DNA from: Terfezia claveryi
Lineage: Eukaryota > Ascomycota > Pezizomycetes > Pezizales > Pezizaceae
DNA length: 64,000 bases
Direction: 5' to 3'
NCBI GenBank assembly: GCA_015179025.1
Contig: WHUX01000169.1
Coordinates: 1-64,000 of the forward strand
A program made the position numbers and the translations under genes. Position 1 is the stretch's first letter. Each line of letters begins with the position of its first letter. Under the pieces are notes generated by a model, which had not been told where the DNA came from, did no database searches, and worked only from the letters and a program-made list of their open reading frames with translations. Shown here piece by piece: positions 1 to 12,162 of this stretch.

Positions 1-85
1 AATAGCCATGGCTTCTGGTTCTATTTTTAGATTATTATAGTTGAGGTGGAAGTAGTATTGTTGACTTACTTTGGTTTGATGACAG

Positions 86-1142
86 ATGGTTTAAGAGGGA
101 TTTTTTTGAATGGATCAACAATCCTTTATGTCCCGTATGCCGCCTTCAGACTGTGGGACAAGGAATCACACCTCCAACGGATGACGAAGCTGCCCGGGGA
201 GCCTCTAGGACTGAGTTATACAGATGTGCATGTGGAATTCTCGTGAGGTTTCCTCGCTATAGTGACGTATGGGCCTTGCTACAAACGAAGAAAGGTCGAT
301 GTGGAGAATGGGCGAATTGTTTCTCCATGTTATGCCGGGCTGTCGGTTCACGCGTTCGGTGGGTGTGGAACTCTGAAGATCATGTGAGTGCAAGGTTTTA
401 TTTTATGTATCGGGACTTGTGGGTGGACATGCACTGATGGTTACTCTAAATAAGGTTTGGACTGAGATATATTCCGAGCACCAGAGGCGCTGGGTACATG
501 TTGATGCGTGCGAAGAGGCGTGGGATAAACCTCGATTATATGCTGAAGGTATACACCCATATCTTTATTTTATCTCAGACGAGCATAACCAATTGACATG
601 ATTTCAGGCTGGAATAAGAAAATGGCATATTGCATAGCTTTCTCATACGACGGTTGCACTGATGTTACACGCCGATATGTACGGAATCAACGAACGCAGC
701 TTTTACCGCGGAATAGGTGTCCTGAGGAGGTGCTTTTATGGATCTTGCAGGAGATCAAGAAGGGAAGAAGGGAGAATTTATCCAAACAAGAGAGGTTTAG
801 ATTGGAGAAGGAAGACATGGATGAAGAGCAAGAGTTTAGGGCCTACCAGGCTCAGATAATGGCAATGGAAATTGGTGCGGAGTTTGGCTCGAATACAGGA
901 CTACCAACTGTATCACCATTTGACCCGGTCAGTGAGGGGGAGAAACGCCCAAGACAGAGTGGTGAGTATTTTCCGAGTAGTAGTGCTGGGTGGGTTAGAA
1001 GTACTGATCCTTTTGATTAGGTGCACCCGAGTGGGTAAGAGTAAGAGGAGAAGATGGCACTGGCCGAGTCCAATCCCAGTTCCACCCCCAATTCCACCCA
1101 CCCCGAAGTTCAGGCGGTCCAAACGACTCTCGAGGGCTGTAA
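86..1142 (+). CDS. PNG1: Peptide:N-glycanase (PNG1), 5'-incomplete, 4 exons seen
   Basis: Cytosolic deglycosylating amidase that removes N-glycans from misfolded glycoproteins during ER-associated degradation. Exons read as 86-383, 455-548, 608-961 and 1021-1142, with GT-AG introns of 71, 59 and 59 bp and compatible phases (288 residues seen). The transglutaminase core is clear. A CPVC pair and a CAC pair form the zinc site, RCGEWANC carries the nucleophile Cys, SEDH at the first splice site supplies the His and HVDAC the Asp. VTRRYV follows, as in the family. Reading through the last intron gives an early stop at 1018; splicing at 962/1020 instead yields [10 protein letters not shown], a tail I recognise from fungal Png1, and ends at TAA 1140-1142. 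The upstream exon or exons lie outside the window or in 1-85, where I could not place them. The core and triad appear intact, so the gene is probably functional. Confidence 0.93.
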
Positions 1143-2157
1143 ATCAACGACAATAAAGTAACCCTTTTTATCATACAACCGACACGGAACAATACATGCC
1201 ATGTACACACCATAAGGACCCATTTCGATATTACCTTTTATACCAACGTCTATTACTATATGATACGTTTTCTTGAGTTTTTACATCGGGAGGCGTTATA
1301 TTTTGGCATTTTTATTTGCTTTTCCCCTCAACATGCGGACGATCTATTTTCTTCTTTTCTAACATTCTATACGTATTGTCTACCTCAGGAGGAAGGAAAG
1401 GTATGAGATGGAGTATCTAAACCTACCTTCACCTCTTCAGCCATCCTTCTTTGTTATAAATTCTCCTTGGCCATATTACTCGTAAGAACTTCACCACTGG
1501 CCGACTTCAATTACTTCTTTGTACGATTGTTAGGGAGCGGGGAATCGAAATGAAATATTAGGCGGTGGTTGAGGGGTGGTTTGGTTTAACTGGGCACACT
1601 TGACTACTTTGGATGGGATGGGGGTGATTGACTATCGTTTTCGGCTGCTTCCTTATGTTTGTGCTTGTTTCTCATTTTCTGGGGCGGTGGGGTTGCGGGG
1701 GATATGTTTGTCTTGGGAAAAATTGTCGGTGCGTTTCGATTTTTTTTTTTTTTTTAAGGCTGCTTTTTGGATTGCCAAGTGAAATATAAGGTCTTTACCT
1801 TTTTTTTCAGTTGGGGTTCTGTGTATACCTAGTGAGGGTGGCGATAGTAGGGGATGACGAGTGGAATATAAATTCGGGAATTTCACATTAATTTGGGTTG
1901 TTTCTCGTTCCATATTTGCATGTGTTGACGCGTCAGTCGGTCAGTCGGATCAAGATTGAGGAGTGTAGAGTACATTGTATATAATGGGAATATTGGGTGA
2001 TCTGGTCCCATTGTCTGTTTTGCTTTATTTAAAAACAAAAGGTTGGATTAGAGTTACCCTGAACCTTTGCTTATTCAACTCGTAATATCGCAGTTTTGGG
2101 GGTCCCAGAGGAAGTGGGGACTGCTTTAGGAATTTCGTCACTCGTGGAGGCGGCCTA

Positions 2158-2188
<31 letters not shown>

Positions 2189-2692
2189 CTCTAGCTAAAC
2201 AGGCGGCCGTTGGAGTGAGTCCAATATGATAAATAAATTCGATATCAAAGCTTGTTTTTCTTTTTGAGACTTGCGGGCGGAGATCAAACGGTTGACTGAT
2301 AGCCTAATATCGCCTAGTGACCAGTGGGTAGAGCACTAGTAGGCGCTGGTGCCTTACGAGGAGTAGCTTTATAATGCGGCATGGTTGCAAGAGGGCTGCA
2401 ATACTTGAGGTGGTAAAGGAAATGGTAAAGGAAAAATTCTTTTCATAGAGAGAGTTTATTTCTTAATTACTTTCAATTACGAAATTACTTCCTCTCGTCC
2501 TCTGCTGCGTCATCTCCCTTCCACCCTCAACATCATTACACACCATACATACCCCTGCATCCTTATATAACACATTAGGAATGAAAGAAGCCCCAAATCT
2601 CTTCCTACCCATAATCATCACAACCAAAATCAACGCAAACACAAGTGCAAAGCAAATCAAAACAAGAAAAACCAATTAACAGCCCAACTACA
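1143..2692. other. Intergenic region between PNG1 and PIL1 (convergent 3' ends)
   Basis: Both flanking genes end here, so it holds two 3' UTRs and terminators. I see no conserved coding frame. Two long T tracts stand out (about 1740-1755 and 27 T at 2158-2184). A 70-codon minus-strand frame at 2463-2675 starts with a hydrophobic helix, but it lies in the expected PIL1 3' UTR and has no further support. Confidence 0.5.
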
Positions 2693-3316
2693 CTAAGCTA
2701 TCATGCCCAACTTTCTTCCCATTCCCTTCAGTCCCCCCTCCGCATACCCCTCATCCACCCTCTCTCTTCCCTCCACCATCCTCTCCCCCTCATTCTCAAT
2801 CTTCTCCTTATCCTCCGGTGGGCCTTTGGCACCCAACCCTCTCAGAATCCCTTCTCCTCCAATTCCCGGCCCCACAGGCTCATGCGGCAACCTCTCATAA
2901 CTGCTCCTCTCCACAATTACCGGTCTCTCCCTACTAAGACCCTCCTCCTCTGCCACTCTCTTCTCCACAGGAACACCAAGCTCCCTCGTAAGCTCCTCAT
3001 CGATCGGTCTCTCAGCTACGCCTGGGGTAGTGGAATACGCCCCTGTTCCCTCTCTCATACTTCCCAAAGTAGGTTTAGTTGTGTAGAACCTCCCCCCTGT
3101 CTGTCCCGCAGATGGATCACCTCTTTCTCGCTCAACGTACTCCATACCGTTCCTCGGTCGCTCACCACTAGGTTTCCCCGCCGCATACTCCCCACTGGGT
3201 CTTTCCGCCGCATGCTCCCCACTCTGTCTCGACTGTCTTTCCCTCTCCTCACTCACCCTATCTTCCTCCCTTATCCGTTCGTAAGAGCCTATTATTACAG
3301 TAGTAGGAAATGTCAA
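2693..3316 (-). CDS. Probable spliced C-terminal extension of PIL1 (or separate low-complexity ORF)
   Basis: An open frame of 207 codons starts two bases after the unspliced PIL1 stop, on the same strand. The product is hydrophilic, rich in Glu, Arg and Gly, with short repeats (SGEHAAERPSGEYAAG...) and no domain I know. A GTTTGT donor at about 3370 (after codons for TPAG) and the acceptor ...TAATAG at about 3300 would join PIL1 in phase 1 to the codons for SYERIREED. That would skip the stop at 3319 and add roughly 200 disordered residues. The alternatives are that PIL1 stops at 3319 and this frame is chance or UTR. Long disordered tails after the Pil1 BAR domain are plausible, but I cannot confirm usage without transcripts. 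Confidence 0.5.
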   Translation of the reverse strand: MTFPTTVIIGSYERIREEDRVSEERERQSRQSGEHAAERPSGEYAAGKPSGERPRNGMEYVERERGDPSAGQTGGRFYTTKPTLGSMREGTGAYSTTPGVAERPIDEELTRELGVPVEKRVAEEEGLSRERPVIVERSSYERLPHEPVGPGIGGEGILRGLGAKGPPEDKEKIENEGERMVEGRERVDEGYAEGGLKGMGRKLGMIA

Positions 3317-3318
3317 TT

Positions 3319-5061
3319 CTATTCCTGCGCTGGCGTAACGGCCCTCGCGGCCAACAAACCCGCTGGAGTCTCACCCCTTGCTCCCAAAGCTCTCTCTCTT
3401 TCACCCGCATTCAATGAAACGACGTTGGTGCCCTTGGCAGATCGTTGCCTTGCTTCATTCCCCCTCGATTCAGGGGGGGAAATGTCAGTATCATCTTCCA
3501 CATGAGAATGTCCATTTGCATGTGCATGATGGTGTCTTCCATCGTGCTGCTGACCATAAAGTTCCTCTTCCTCTTCAATATCCTCATATTCATCGTCGTC
3601 AGTGATGTGACCACGTTGCTTACGCTCATGCTCGGATGCAGGAACCCAGATGCTAGAACCAGTCTTCATCGGGCGGTCTTGATGGGCGAGGGAGATGCCT
3701 TCTCCTCTTGCACGGCGGGTATGGCGTGCTGCGCTTTGAGATCTGCTGCGGCCCGAGAGGGTGGACTTAACTGCAGCTCTAGCTGGGATCCAGCGGGTGA
3801 GGGCTTGCTCGCAATCTTGAATAATGCTGTCCTTACATATTAGTCTTACATCAATGGTTTCAGGCAAAGACTGGGGACAAACCATTTGCTAGCCTCATAG
3901 CCATCATAGGCCTCCCTAGTCTCCCCTGGTGTGACTGGCGTGTCATCAATCAACTCCAACAAATGCTTGCCGTACCCAGCAATCATAGCCACCTTCTCAC
4001 AGTGCTCACGGAGAGCATCGAACTGGTAGTTAAAAGCCGCCTTGATCTTCTCTCTTGTAATGTTAGAAAGCTGTGCCTCGGCTACAAGCGATTCTGCTTC
4101 TGCCCTGACAAGTTCCTGCTCCAAGACGGTAATCTTCGGCGAGTCTGGATCTTTATACTTGAGTTGGGCAATCTGATCTGTGATCTTTTGCTTTCCTATT
4201 GCACCATTCGGAATCGTCAAAAACCCTATGGCTAACCTGAAAAGGAAGGAAAACATACTATCCCGACTTGGCTGCACGCTCGCCTCAATATTTCTGATGC
4301 TCTTGATAGTGACTCTGTACTGGTCATACCTATCGATAAACTGATCCTCCAACTCTCCAATCTCATAGATCAATACACCAAGTTTATCCGTGATGTCCGA
4401 TACGTCCTCATCACACTCCTCTCCCCAGACTGACAAGTGTCTCTATACATCACATCTCATGAGTCCCACACATTACACCAACCAAGGTGTTCATATGTAA
4501 AAGTGCAATACATACCGCAACCTCCCTTCTTTCCCTGCCAACAAGTTCCATAGACCTCATGACATTCTTCTCCATTTTCACAAGCTGCGACAATTTCTTC
4601 GCCAAATCTGGGCCACTGTTCATCCCAGCAAGGGAAAATCATTAGCCTGCTTGCCGGGATCCTCTAAACGGACACCCATTCTCCATCCTCTACTCCTCTT
4701 TCCTCACTACATCCCACCCAGAACAAAAATACAGAAGTACATGTCCGGGAGAAAAGCAGGTCAGGAGGATAGAAGGGCAGCAGGGGCGGAAGAAAGAGCA
4801 CTTACAAAGCACCAGCTGTACTTTTGCGGAAAGCATGGCCTGGAGATGCTCCAACGGCATTATCACGTTAGCCATTACATCACACAACGGTTAGTTCATA
4901 AACCCCCCCTGCCTAAAACAATTGCAAATAACAGTCATTAACTAACTCAAGTTATTCCTAAACAACCTTCCGGTCTTTGTCGAGCTTGGGGGCGGCGGAG
5001 GGTCTAGGAGCTGCGCTCGCGTCGGGGCGCGGGACTGTCGCATCGAGTATGTTCTATGCAT
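3319..5061 (-). CDS. PIL1: Eisosome core component PIL1/LSP1 (BAR-domain), 6 exons
   Basis: Structural protein that assembles on furrow-like plasma-membrane microdomains (eisosomes). I read complement(3319-3826, 3883-4195, 4259-4442, 4516-4615, 4806-4839, 4947-5061): 1254 nt, 417 residues, all introns GT-AG and all phases consistent. The N-terminus MHRTYSMRQSRAPT is the conserved Pil1 start and fixes the ATG at 5061. The 34-nt second exon encodes HAFRKSTAGAF. The BAR core contains VMRSMELVGRERREVA, WGEECDEDVSD, YEIGELEDQF, DRYDQYRVTIK and LLELIDDTPVTPGETR. After the core comes an acidic and His-rich tail (DDDEYEDIEEEEEL, HHHAHANGHSH). The nearest gene upstream is MAP1, over 4.9 kb away, on the same strand. 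The stop used may be 3319 or further downstream if the extra 3' intron is spliced. Confidence 0.94.
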
Positions 5062-6640
5062 TTTTTGGGAATGTTATTTGCTTGCTACGTTGTCGTGTGC
5101 TGTGATGGGTTGAGTTTATTCTTCCTTTGTGCTGATTCGTATGAGATGTGGTGTGTGTGGTGTGCGTTTCTGCTTTTCTGCTTGATGTATGATCTGGTGA
5201 TAAAAGCCTATAGTAATGACCTTGTGAGCTTCCTCGGGCTGAAATTTGTGGGATTTGTGTGATGAATCACTCGCTCAGCTTAACACTTCCTCTGCCAATA
5301 GCTGTAGCAGCTTGCATAGAACGAACGTTCGTTTACCCATGTCTGCATGAAATTCCCCCACTCTAACAATTCTCCGAATACGAGGTACTAGAATACAGAA
5401 ACGAACGGTACATACCTTGTACTGAAAGCCAATGAATAGTAGTGTGTAGGGCGAATGCGAGTATTATAACGATTATACGATGAAGAGGGGAGAGGGAAAT
5501 TGCGAATTACAAAAAGGCTGTGGGTGATTCCAAAACCAGTCCTTGGTTTTGTAGGTGGCCGTTGCAGACGGGTGAGGGGCGTACGGTACGGAGTGCGGCG
5601 TTTTGCGCTAAACCAGTAAAGAACTGTCCTTGCGACCTTCTGAAGGGGAGTGACCACCGAGTTTACCACCAGTTCGCCTGCAAACAGCAACTCTTAACGT
5701 GTCGATGGTACGTATGTACTAAGTATTCAGACGCTGCAAATACATCACTCTGAAGCCTCAACGTCAATCAGCTTCATTTATGAACCTCGCCCCCACTAGA
5801 ACTGCCAGGTATGACGCACGTGTCTCACTTAAGCGAACGGAAAGATACTTATATAGAGGAAGTATCTACGGATAGCATCCGGAGCTACCAAACCCGTCAG
5901 CGTCCACTCGACGTGGAGTGAGCTCAAAAATAATGGCCACAAAACTTGCTTGGGGTAACCAGACTAGCTTGGGGTCTTCTTGTCATTCGTGGAGTGGAAC
6001 ACACAAGTAGCGTACTAACTATGTACATGATGCTCACCGCAATTCTACATAAACTACACTTATATCAAATATCCATTCCATGAATTCAATATGTCTAGCG
6101 CGTAAGCATGGATTGCAATGATAATTTCTCCACTCCATCAGAACCCTTTAGCCCCTGACGTTATTCTACAGAATTGTGGACACTGGGATGGCCCATGATA
6201 CCAATTAGCCACGCTTGAGCATGAGGAAATTATTTTTATAGCAGAGTATAAACATAAGACGCTTGCGTGTGCCTGGAACAGCGGCGTTGCCGGATGGCAC
6301 AACAGTAATTACCGGTGTATTGGATGTGCGTTTTAACAATTATACTATGCCAGCTGCGTCTATGAAAGCAATCCTCGCTCATCACTCACTCAAAGTTTCA
6401 AATCTACAATACCATTCAACTTTAGTCATTACATGCTAAATGTGCTCAAAGCACCAGTTGGCCAAAAAGCATACCATCATATCAAATTTCCCTTTCTTAG
6501 ATGGAGTCCGTCAAAAGCCTCGCGGCATATCTAATACCTAAAGCAAGAATCGATATACAATGTTACTTATGTTCATAGTCGAGCCTAGCCCTCAAAATTA
6601 CTATAGGCATGAGTAAGAGCCCTTAGCACAGCATTTACAT
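5062..6640. other. PIL1 upstream region, no gene recognised
   Basis: This holds the PIL1 promoter and 5' UTR. Short open frames on both strands (for example 5388-5690 minus) lack recognisable motifs or splice partners. Sequence composition is ordinary for intergenic fungal DNA. Confidence 0.5.
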
Positions 6641-6949
6641 ATGAGCAGCTCTGCCCAAGGTATGTATCTGCGAAGGGCATTTAAAGCAAAGCAAGGGTAT
6701 CAGGGGGATCACCCCTCTCCGTCAATTGTTCAGCTGAGAAGGAAAGATATAACTGCGATTTTCCATTCTGGAGGGACTACACGTAACTGGGAAGTCCATC
6801 TTGGCTCAAGGTCTTCTGGCGAGTCCGAGGCCGTCATTTATATTGTTGTGGAGGGCCTATAAACTTTCAACCGAGCTCCTGCAGAAGCTTTCAGCTTGGC
6901 TAGAGTTTCTTGGGGTCAAAGGAATATTTGGTGAATTTTCCATTGCCTT

Positions 6950-7110
6950 TTCAGTTCGCTGAATAGCCGTGCAAATGAACCTCAACATCCGCGTGCAAAA
7001 GAGCCCAGAATTCGGCGTGCAAGCCAGCCTTGATATCTGCGTCCACATGGGCCTGGGGGTTCCCCGGGCAATCAGTCTCGATAACCGCATCCACATAAGC
7101 CTATAAATCA
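6950..7110. repeat. Degenerate tandem repeat related to the 29-bp array of the palindromes
   Basis: Successive segments resemble AGCCTTGATATCTGCGTCC, AACCTCAACATCCGCGTGC and AGCCTATAAATCAGCGTCC. The pattern (AGCCT + ATAT + GCGTCC-like) is like the arrays at 45.3-45.8 kb and 47.8-49.0 kb, where units read AGCCTGGATATTCGCTCGC. The match is loose. Confidence 0.4.
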
Positions 7111-7369
7111 GCGTCCCAACAACCTCTGTATCAGCAGAAAAAATCTCTCAAGTCCCAGGCGGCCACACTTTCGAAGTAGGGCATCTGCCAGCCCCCTAAT
7201 GTCGGATCCAGCTCCCGTTGACTTGAAACCAGCTCCCTGCATCACGCAGTCCCAGAACCAGTACGCGCTGTCTTAGAACCTGCTCCCTCTACCGTAGATA
7301 TGGAGGGGGAAATAGCTGTATGTACAGTAGTATACATAAACATGGGATTGATCTGATTATGGTGGCGAT

Positions 7370-7470
7370 TCTGTCGGTCATAGTAGGCTTCATTATAGGT
7401 AATTGTAAAGCTGATTCCACCAGTGATTGTAACGGTGATTCTGCCAGTGATTCTGCTAGCAGTTCTGCTG
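7370..7470. repeat. Short degenerate ~15-bp tandem repeat
   Basis: GATTCTGCCAGTGATTCTGCTAGCAGTTCTGCTGGGGATTC and similar preceding segments repeat a GATTCTGCCAGT-like unit. On the minus strand this gives a LAESLAESPLQSL-type peptide inside a 133-codon open frame (7289-7690) that I do not recognise. Confidence 0.45.
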
Positions 7471-10060
7471 GGGATTCTTTTGAATAGGCTATATGTATAA
7501 ATAGAGTACCAGGGCAAGGCTTAGTGACGGGAAGCACAAGGGCGAGACACAAGCTACTTGTCGATAGGAAGCACAGGAAGATAGATGCAGTTGTTCTTGA
7601 TGATGATTGCACTCTGGGTTGGATGTTGGGTGTTCTAAGAGTAGCTAAGTTGGATGCTAATTTGGGCTCTAGGTTGATTATGATGGCCATCTCAAAATAT
7701 ATATTACATATTTGGTTCTATGCACTCTGACGGAGTATATTCTAGGCAATGTAACCATTAGGACACCAGCATCGCATGCTTGATCACGAGCCAAGAACGA
7801 ACCAGAGAAGCAACCAGAGCGAAGCTTACCCTGAAGTGCAACTCAAATGCAACTGAAGTGGGACTGGAACCTATTGAGACTGGTCTACTAAGCTACAGAG
7901 ACCGTTAGGCGGGGATGTTGTGCCAACCAGACTACTACAGAGAAGCACATGAAGGTATAGCATTGGAGCGCGTAAATTAAAGCATAGAAATGCGTACAGC
8001 AATCCTAGAGTACCGCATCCACTGGTGTATAACGATCCTTGTCAGGTTAAAGACATAGGTCGAGGTTATGCAGTAAAGGTGATATCCGAGCGCAAAAATA
8101 GGTGGATGGTAAACACGCTCACTAGTAATAAATTTGGTACCCCGCGAAAAAAGGGCGGGTATGCAGCGCGCTTGACTTAGATTTAATGCATCTAACGCGG
8201 CTAGCACGTTTGTGGGCGATCCCCTTAACCAGCAACCAAATACTAGATATGTTATGAAGTTCTTCTACCAGTACTAGTAGAAGGAAAGTTTCTAACTTCT
8301 TCTACATATCATATCAGAATCTCTCAATTATATATACTTTTAGCAGAACTAAGAGGGCCTATTATTCCCACTACTATAGAGACTCGAGTTATTCAGTAGC
8401 ACTATCATATACATATGCAATGGGACAGATAGATCATAAGCTATAGCTGATATGAAATATACAATTTGAGTGCTAAGATCTATTCAATAAGTACAGTAAA
8501 ACCTATTGAACGTATAAGTATAAAAGTCATATAAGATATTTTTTTATAATATTACAGAAGATTATGTACGGAATATGCCCTCCATCATAAGCATTGTTAT
8601 TTCATCACAGTACCCTGAAATTCTCATGTATATAGACAACGCTCCAGACGTGTATTTTTCTAGAGAATCAAGCAAGTCTTCACTCCGCATCGTTCGCTTC
8701 TTCAAAAGTGCACTCTGCAACTCTATTGTCCACTCCGCGTATTACCATCCGCTAGAGTAGGCATATGTATAGCTATCGATCCGCTCTGCATCCGCCTCGC
8801 TAGTACCTTTCCGCTGCCTAAGAAGATATTCCAATATATCTTTTGTTAATAATGACTTCGAGTAAAGCTGTGCCTCAAGTTACTGTACAGCCTGATTGTT
8901 GGTTCAGGGTAACAAAAAGCTACAAGTTACCAGGGCAAACTGACGCTCGTACCTGTTCGAGACTGTCATATCTACTAGTCACATGCGCCTGGCTAAGTTA
9001 CTAGACATCATGATTATGATATATTTTTAATATTCTAATTCTATAAATGTTCCTAATTTACTTAGAGCAAGCATAAATACCCCCCAACCCTCCAAAAAAA
9101 AACCCATGATGCGGCTTCACCAGTAGTCTCAAGCAAACGTTCCCATGTAAGCTTCTACCCATCAGACTACCTTCGGGCTTCTCCGCAATTCCCCGTAGCC
9201 TTAGAAATAGTCTCGTATCAACACAAGACTATGCTACAAGCTTTTTGATCGAGGGATTCCAAGACGACTCATTCCCCTAAGAACCTTAAGAGATCTCTTG
9301 TCACCAAGGAGTATTAACAGAAAATCAAAAAACTAAAAGGCAAAATTGGTATACGCTAAATGGTATTATCTAAAATCAAAAAGGGTATGAACAGTAAGCA
9401 AATGGTATAAACTAAGAAGCAATGACAGGGTATAAAAGTAAAAGAAGTAAAGGTAGAAGTGAGTACAAAAGGACTCTGAGATGTAGAGAGAAGAAAGGAA
9501 ATCCGGGGGGGGGAAGGGGAGTATTTATACGAAAACTGGGCGGTCACGCTCAGAGAAGCCAAGCCCGCTCACTGCGGGTAGGGCTAGGGCGGGGGAAATA
9601 AGCTTTAAGGGAGTACGAGGAGATAGAGAATGTAGCCAAGCCCGCGCAGGGCTATGGCGAGGGAATGAGGTTAAGTTTTACTGTTTAATTAAGAATTGAC
9701 GCTCAAGGTGCCTGTGGAAGTTCTGACGGAAGAGGTGAAGTTGACATGGTTAGGGTGGGGAGTATGAGTTCAGGGTAACCAGGTGAAGTGCAACCAGACT
9801 AGGTAACCAGATAAAGGCCAAACACGGATTCCCAGGTCTTTAGTGCCATACTCAGTTTACTTATACTCATACATACTATGCTAGCCCTTCAAAATTTTCT
9901 TCACAACAATTCTCATACTCCCTTAACATTCAGGGTATTCCCGTAGCATACATTCTAAGTAAGCATAATATCCAAATAGTATCACCCAGCGCTAGACATG
10001 CTAAGCTATATCTCGGCAACTAGTTCCACACCTGCCCCTAAAGAGGCATTGTGCATCTCC

Positions 10061-11776
10061 CTAACTAGCCAACACCGCCACACTCCCTTGCTCATCAACC
10101 CGCACTCCCTCCTTGTCCCCCAGCCGGCCAACCACAGACGTATTTTCTTTAGGAGGTACCTCGGTGGCCGTAGCCGCCCTAGGCGTGGCCACTGGGCCAC
10201 CGGGGCTAGTTGGCACTCGCGCTGTGAGGACTTCCACTCCGTTTTTCGTCACTAGGAGTGTATGTTCTACACAAACAAATGTCAGTATCATATGCCAATC
10301 CAATCTCCCTACGGAAACCGAAACCTACCAAATTGCGCACTCAATCTACCATCCTTCGTCGTACTAGTCCACTTATCCGGCCACGTCTTATCCTTATAAC
10401 TCCCCAGATTGATCATAGGCTCAATGGTAAAACACATTCCCTCTTTCGCAGTCCCAACAGCCTTATTATTGGCATAATGTGGCACATTAGGGGCGCAATG
10501 AAATAACCTATTGATTCCATGTCCGCAGTACGCCGTCACAACACTCGTCCCCTTTGTTTTCGAATGCGCTGCTATTACATCCCCGGGATCGCGGAACTGC
10601 ATCCCAGGTTTGACAATGGCGATGGCCTTCTCGAGGCATTCTCGCGCAGTCTCAACTACGCGGATGGTGTCGGGATTGGATATTGCGCGGGGGCCAACGT
10701 AGTATGTTTCGTTGAGGTCCCCGTGGTAGCCATTGTGGTAGAGTGTTACGTCAATGTTGATGATGTCTCCGTCTAGGAGGGGACGTTGGTCGGGGACGCC
10801 GTGACAGATTGCTTCGTTGACGGAGGTGCAGACTGATTTGGGGAATTCGCGATAGTTAAGTGGGGATGGGTAGGACTATAAATAGAAACAAGAAGGGATG
10901 AAATTATGCCTTTGGTTAGTTTTTTGAAATTTCTTTGGGGTTCGGTAAATGTGGGGGGTTATTGTGCTGGGTAGGTAGGTATATTGTGGTAGAAAGCTCA
11001 CATCTCGTTCTATGCAAGCGTTATGCACAGCCTCGTCAATCTGATCTGTAGTGACCCCCGGCTTGACCATAGCAGCAGCAATATCCAGCACTTCCCTGGC
11101 CAACCTACAAACCTTCCTCATTCCCTCGATTCCTTTTGCGTCTAAAACCTCAATTTTATGTCCTATCGCGCGCTCGCTCCGGGGTATTCCGTCCGCATGG
11201 TAATCTGGCCTCGCGATATGCGGCGGAACCTTTCGTGTTGGAGATAACGGATAGTAGGGACGTAGTGAACCAGAGAAGTTGAAATTTGGCCAGGGGTGGT
11301 GGGTGCCGGTCTCTGGATTCGCAGGGAGAGGTGTTGGTGAAGTGAGGTCTTGGACTGTGCGGAGGATGGAGGTGGGCTTACTTTGTTGTTTGTGGAGGGA
11401 CTTGTGTTCCGACTGTGGTGAGAGGAGGCGCGGGAGGGGGGCGAAGGTTAGCGGCCGGGTCTGAAGAGACTTTGGAGTGATGGATGGAAGGAGGGAGGAA
11501 GATAAGATAGGTCTCTAAATTGGGGGTTGCAAAATTGGGAATTGAGCCACAGGGTGTGTAAGGACAGGACAGCAGAAGGTGGGGCAAGGTGGGGCATTCT
11601 TTGAAGACAGCAATGAAGAGAATGGAACGACATACCCAGTTATTCTTAAAACAGTCCTGAGAGCAGAAGTAGCTCTCCTTCCCGAGTTTCAGGCATGTTG
11701 GGCATTTTAATGTGACTTCGGTCTTCTTGCATGCGACACCTAGACAAGCTCGGGCTATGACTGCGGTGGAAGCCAT
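10061..11776 (-). CDS. MAP1: Methionine aminopeptidase type I (MAP1), 4 exons
   Basis: Removes the initiator methionine from nascent proteins at the ribosome. I read complement(10061-10266, 10329-10875, 11002-11412, 11636-11776): 1305 nt, 434 residues, with introns of 62, 126 and 223 bp in agreeing phase. Exon 1 encodes the N-terminal ribosome-associated zinc-finger module ([21 protein letters not shown]). The linker has [14 protein letters not shown]. The pita-bread catalytic domain shows [10 protein letters not shown], the metal ligands Asp in IINIDVT and Asp in YHGDLNETY, His in GHGINRLFH, Glu in CFTIEPMIN, and the final Glu in QFEHTLLVT, which is created by the last splice junction. The tail after the domain ([12 protein letters not shown]...) is low complexity. 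The start at 11776 gives the usual MAP1 length. All ligands are present, so the enzyme is likely active. Confidence 0.96.
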
Positions 11777-12162
11777 CTTGTAGGTGCAACAGGCGGATGT
11801 TCCCAGTCAAGGCCAGGTCCAGACAAGAATAGGTAGGGAATCGCACGAGTGATTTATACGGCCTGTACGCCTGGTAATCGTGAAGGGTGGTTCGTCTGAC
11901 CGGGCGCCTTCGGGTTCAACAGGCTGAGTAATTGCAGCGGATGACGATTGTGATGCCAAGCCCATGACGACGTACAGCGGAGATCGTCGGCTCGGCCACT
12001 GCTTGCAAAAACATTTGAAACAAAGTACTGTAAGATCTATTATTGCATGATATGTATCGTGCAAGTGTGATGACGGGAGTAAAACCTGCTGTCATGGCTA
12101 CAAGAAATAAGGTTTAATGCCGACAGAATTCCACATCCGCGCATATCCGCATACCTACCACA
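11777..12162. other. MAP1 upstream region
   Basis: Lies between the divergent MAP1 start and the broken plus-strand gene at 12163. It presumably contains the MAP1 promoter. An 85-codon minus frame here is not supported by any motif. Confidence 0.4.

Larger units (their letters stand above)
6641..9997. other. 3.4-kb stretch without recognisable gene
   Basis: No frame here could be linked to a known family. Degenerate short repeats are visible at about 6960-7110 and 7370-7470. A pair of GC-rich blocks with AGCCAAGCCCGC lies near 9556-9580 and 9633-9650, next to a TATTTATAC and poly-G stretch around 9507-9530. That suggests an old transposon end, but no element could be delimited. Confidence 0.4.

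Noticed and set aside
2300..2370. tRNA-like segment (GTGGGTAGAGCACTAGT)
   Set aside because: Only a D-arm-like stretch is present; no acceptor pairing or T-arm could be found.
2645..3843. Long plus-strand ORFs (286 and 132 codons)
   Set aside because: They are shadows of the PIL1 C-terminal exon and its extension on the minus strand, composed of Ser/Pro/Leu from Glu/Arg/Gly codons.
5056..5262. Hydrophobic 68-codon plus-strand ORF
   Set aside because: It overlaps the PIL1 start and promoter in antisense and has no homologous pattern.
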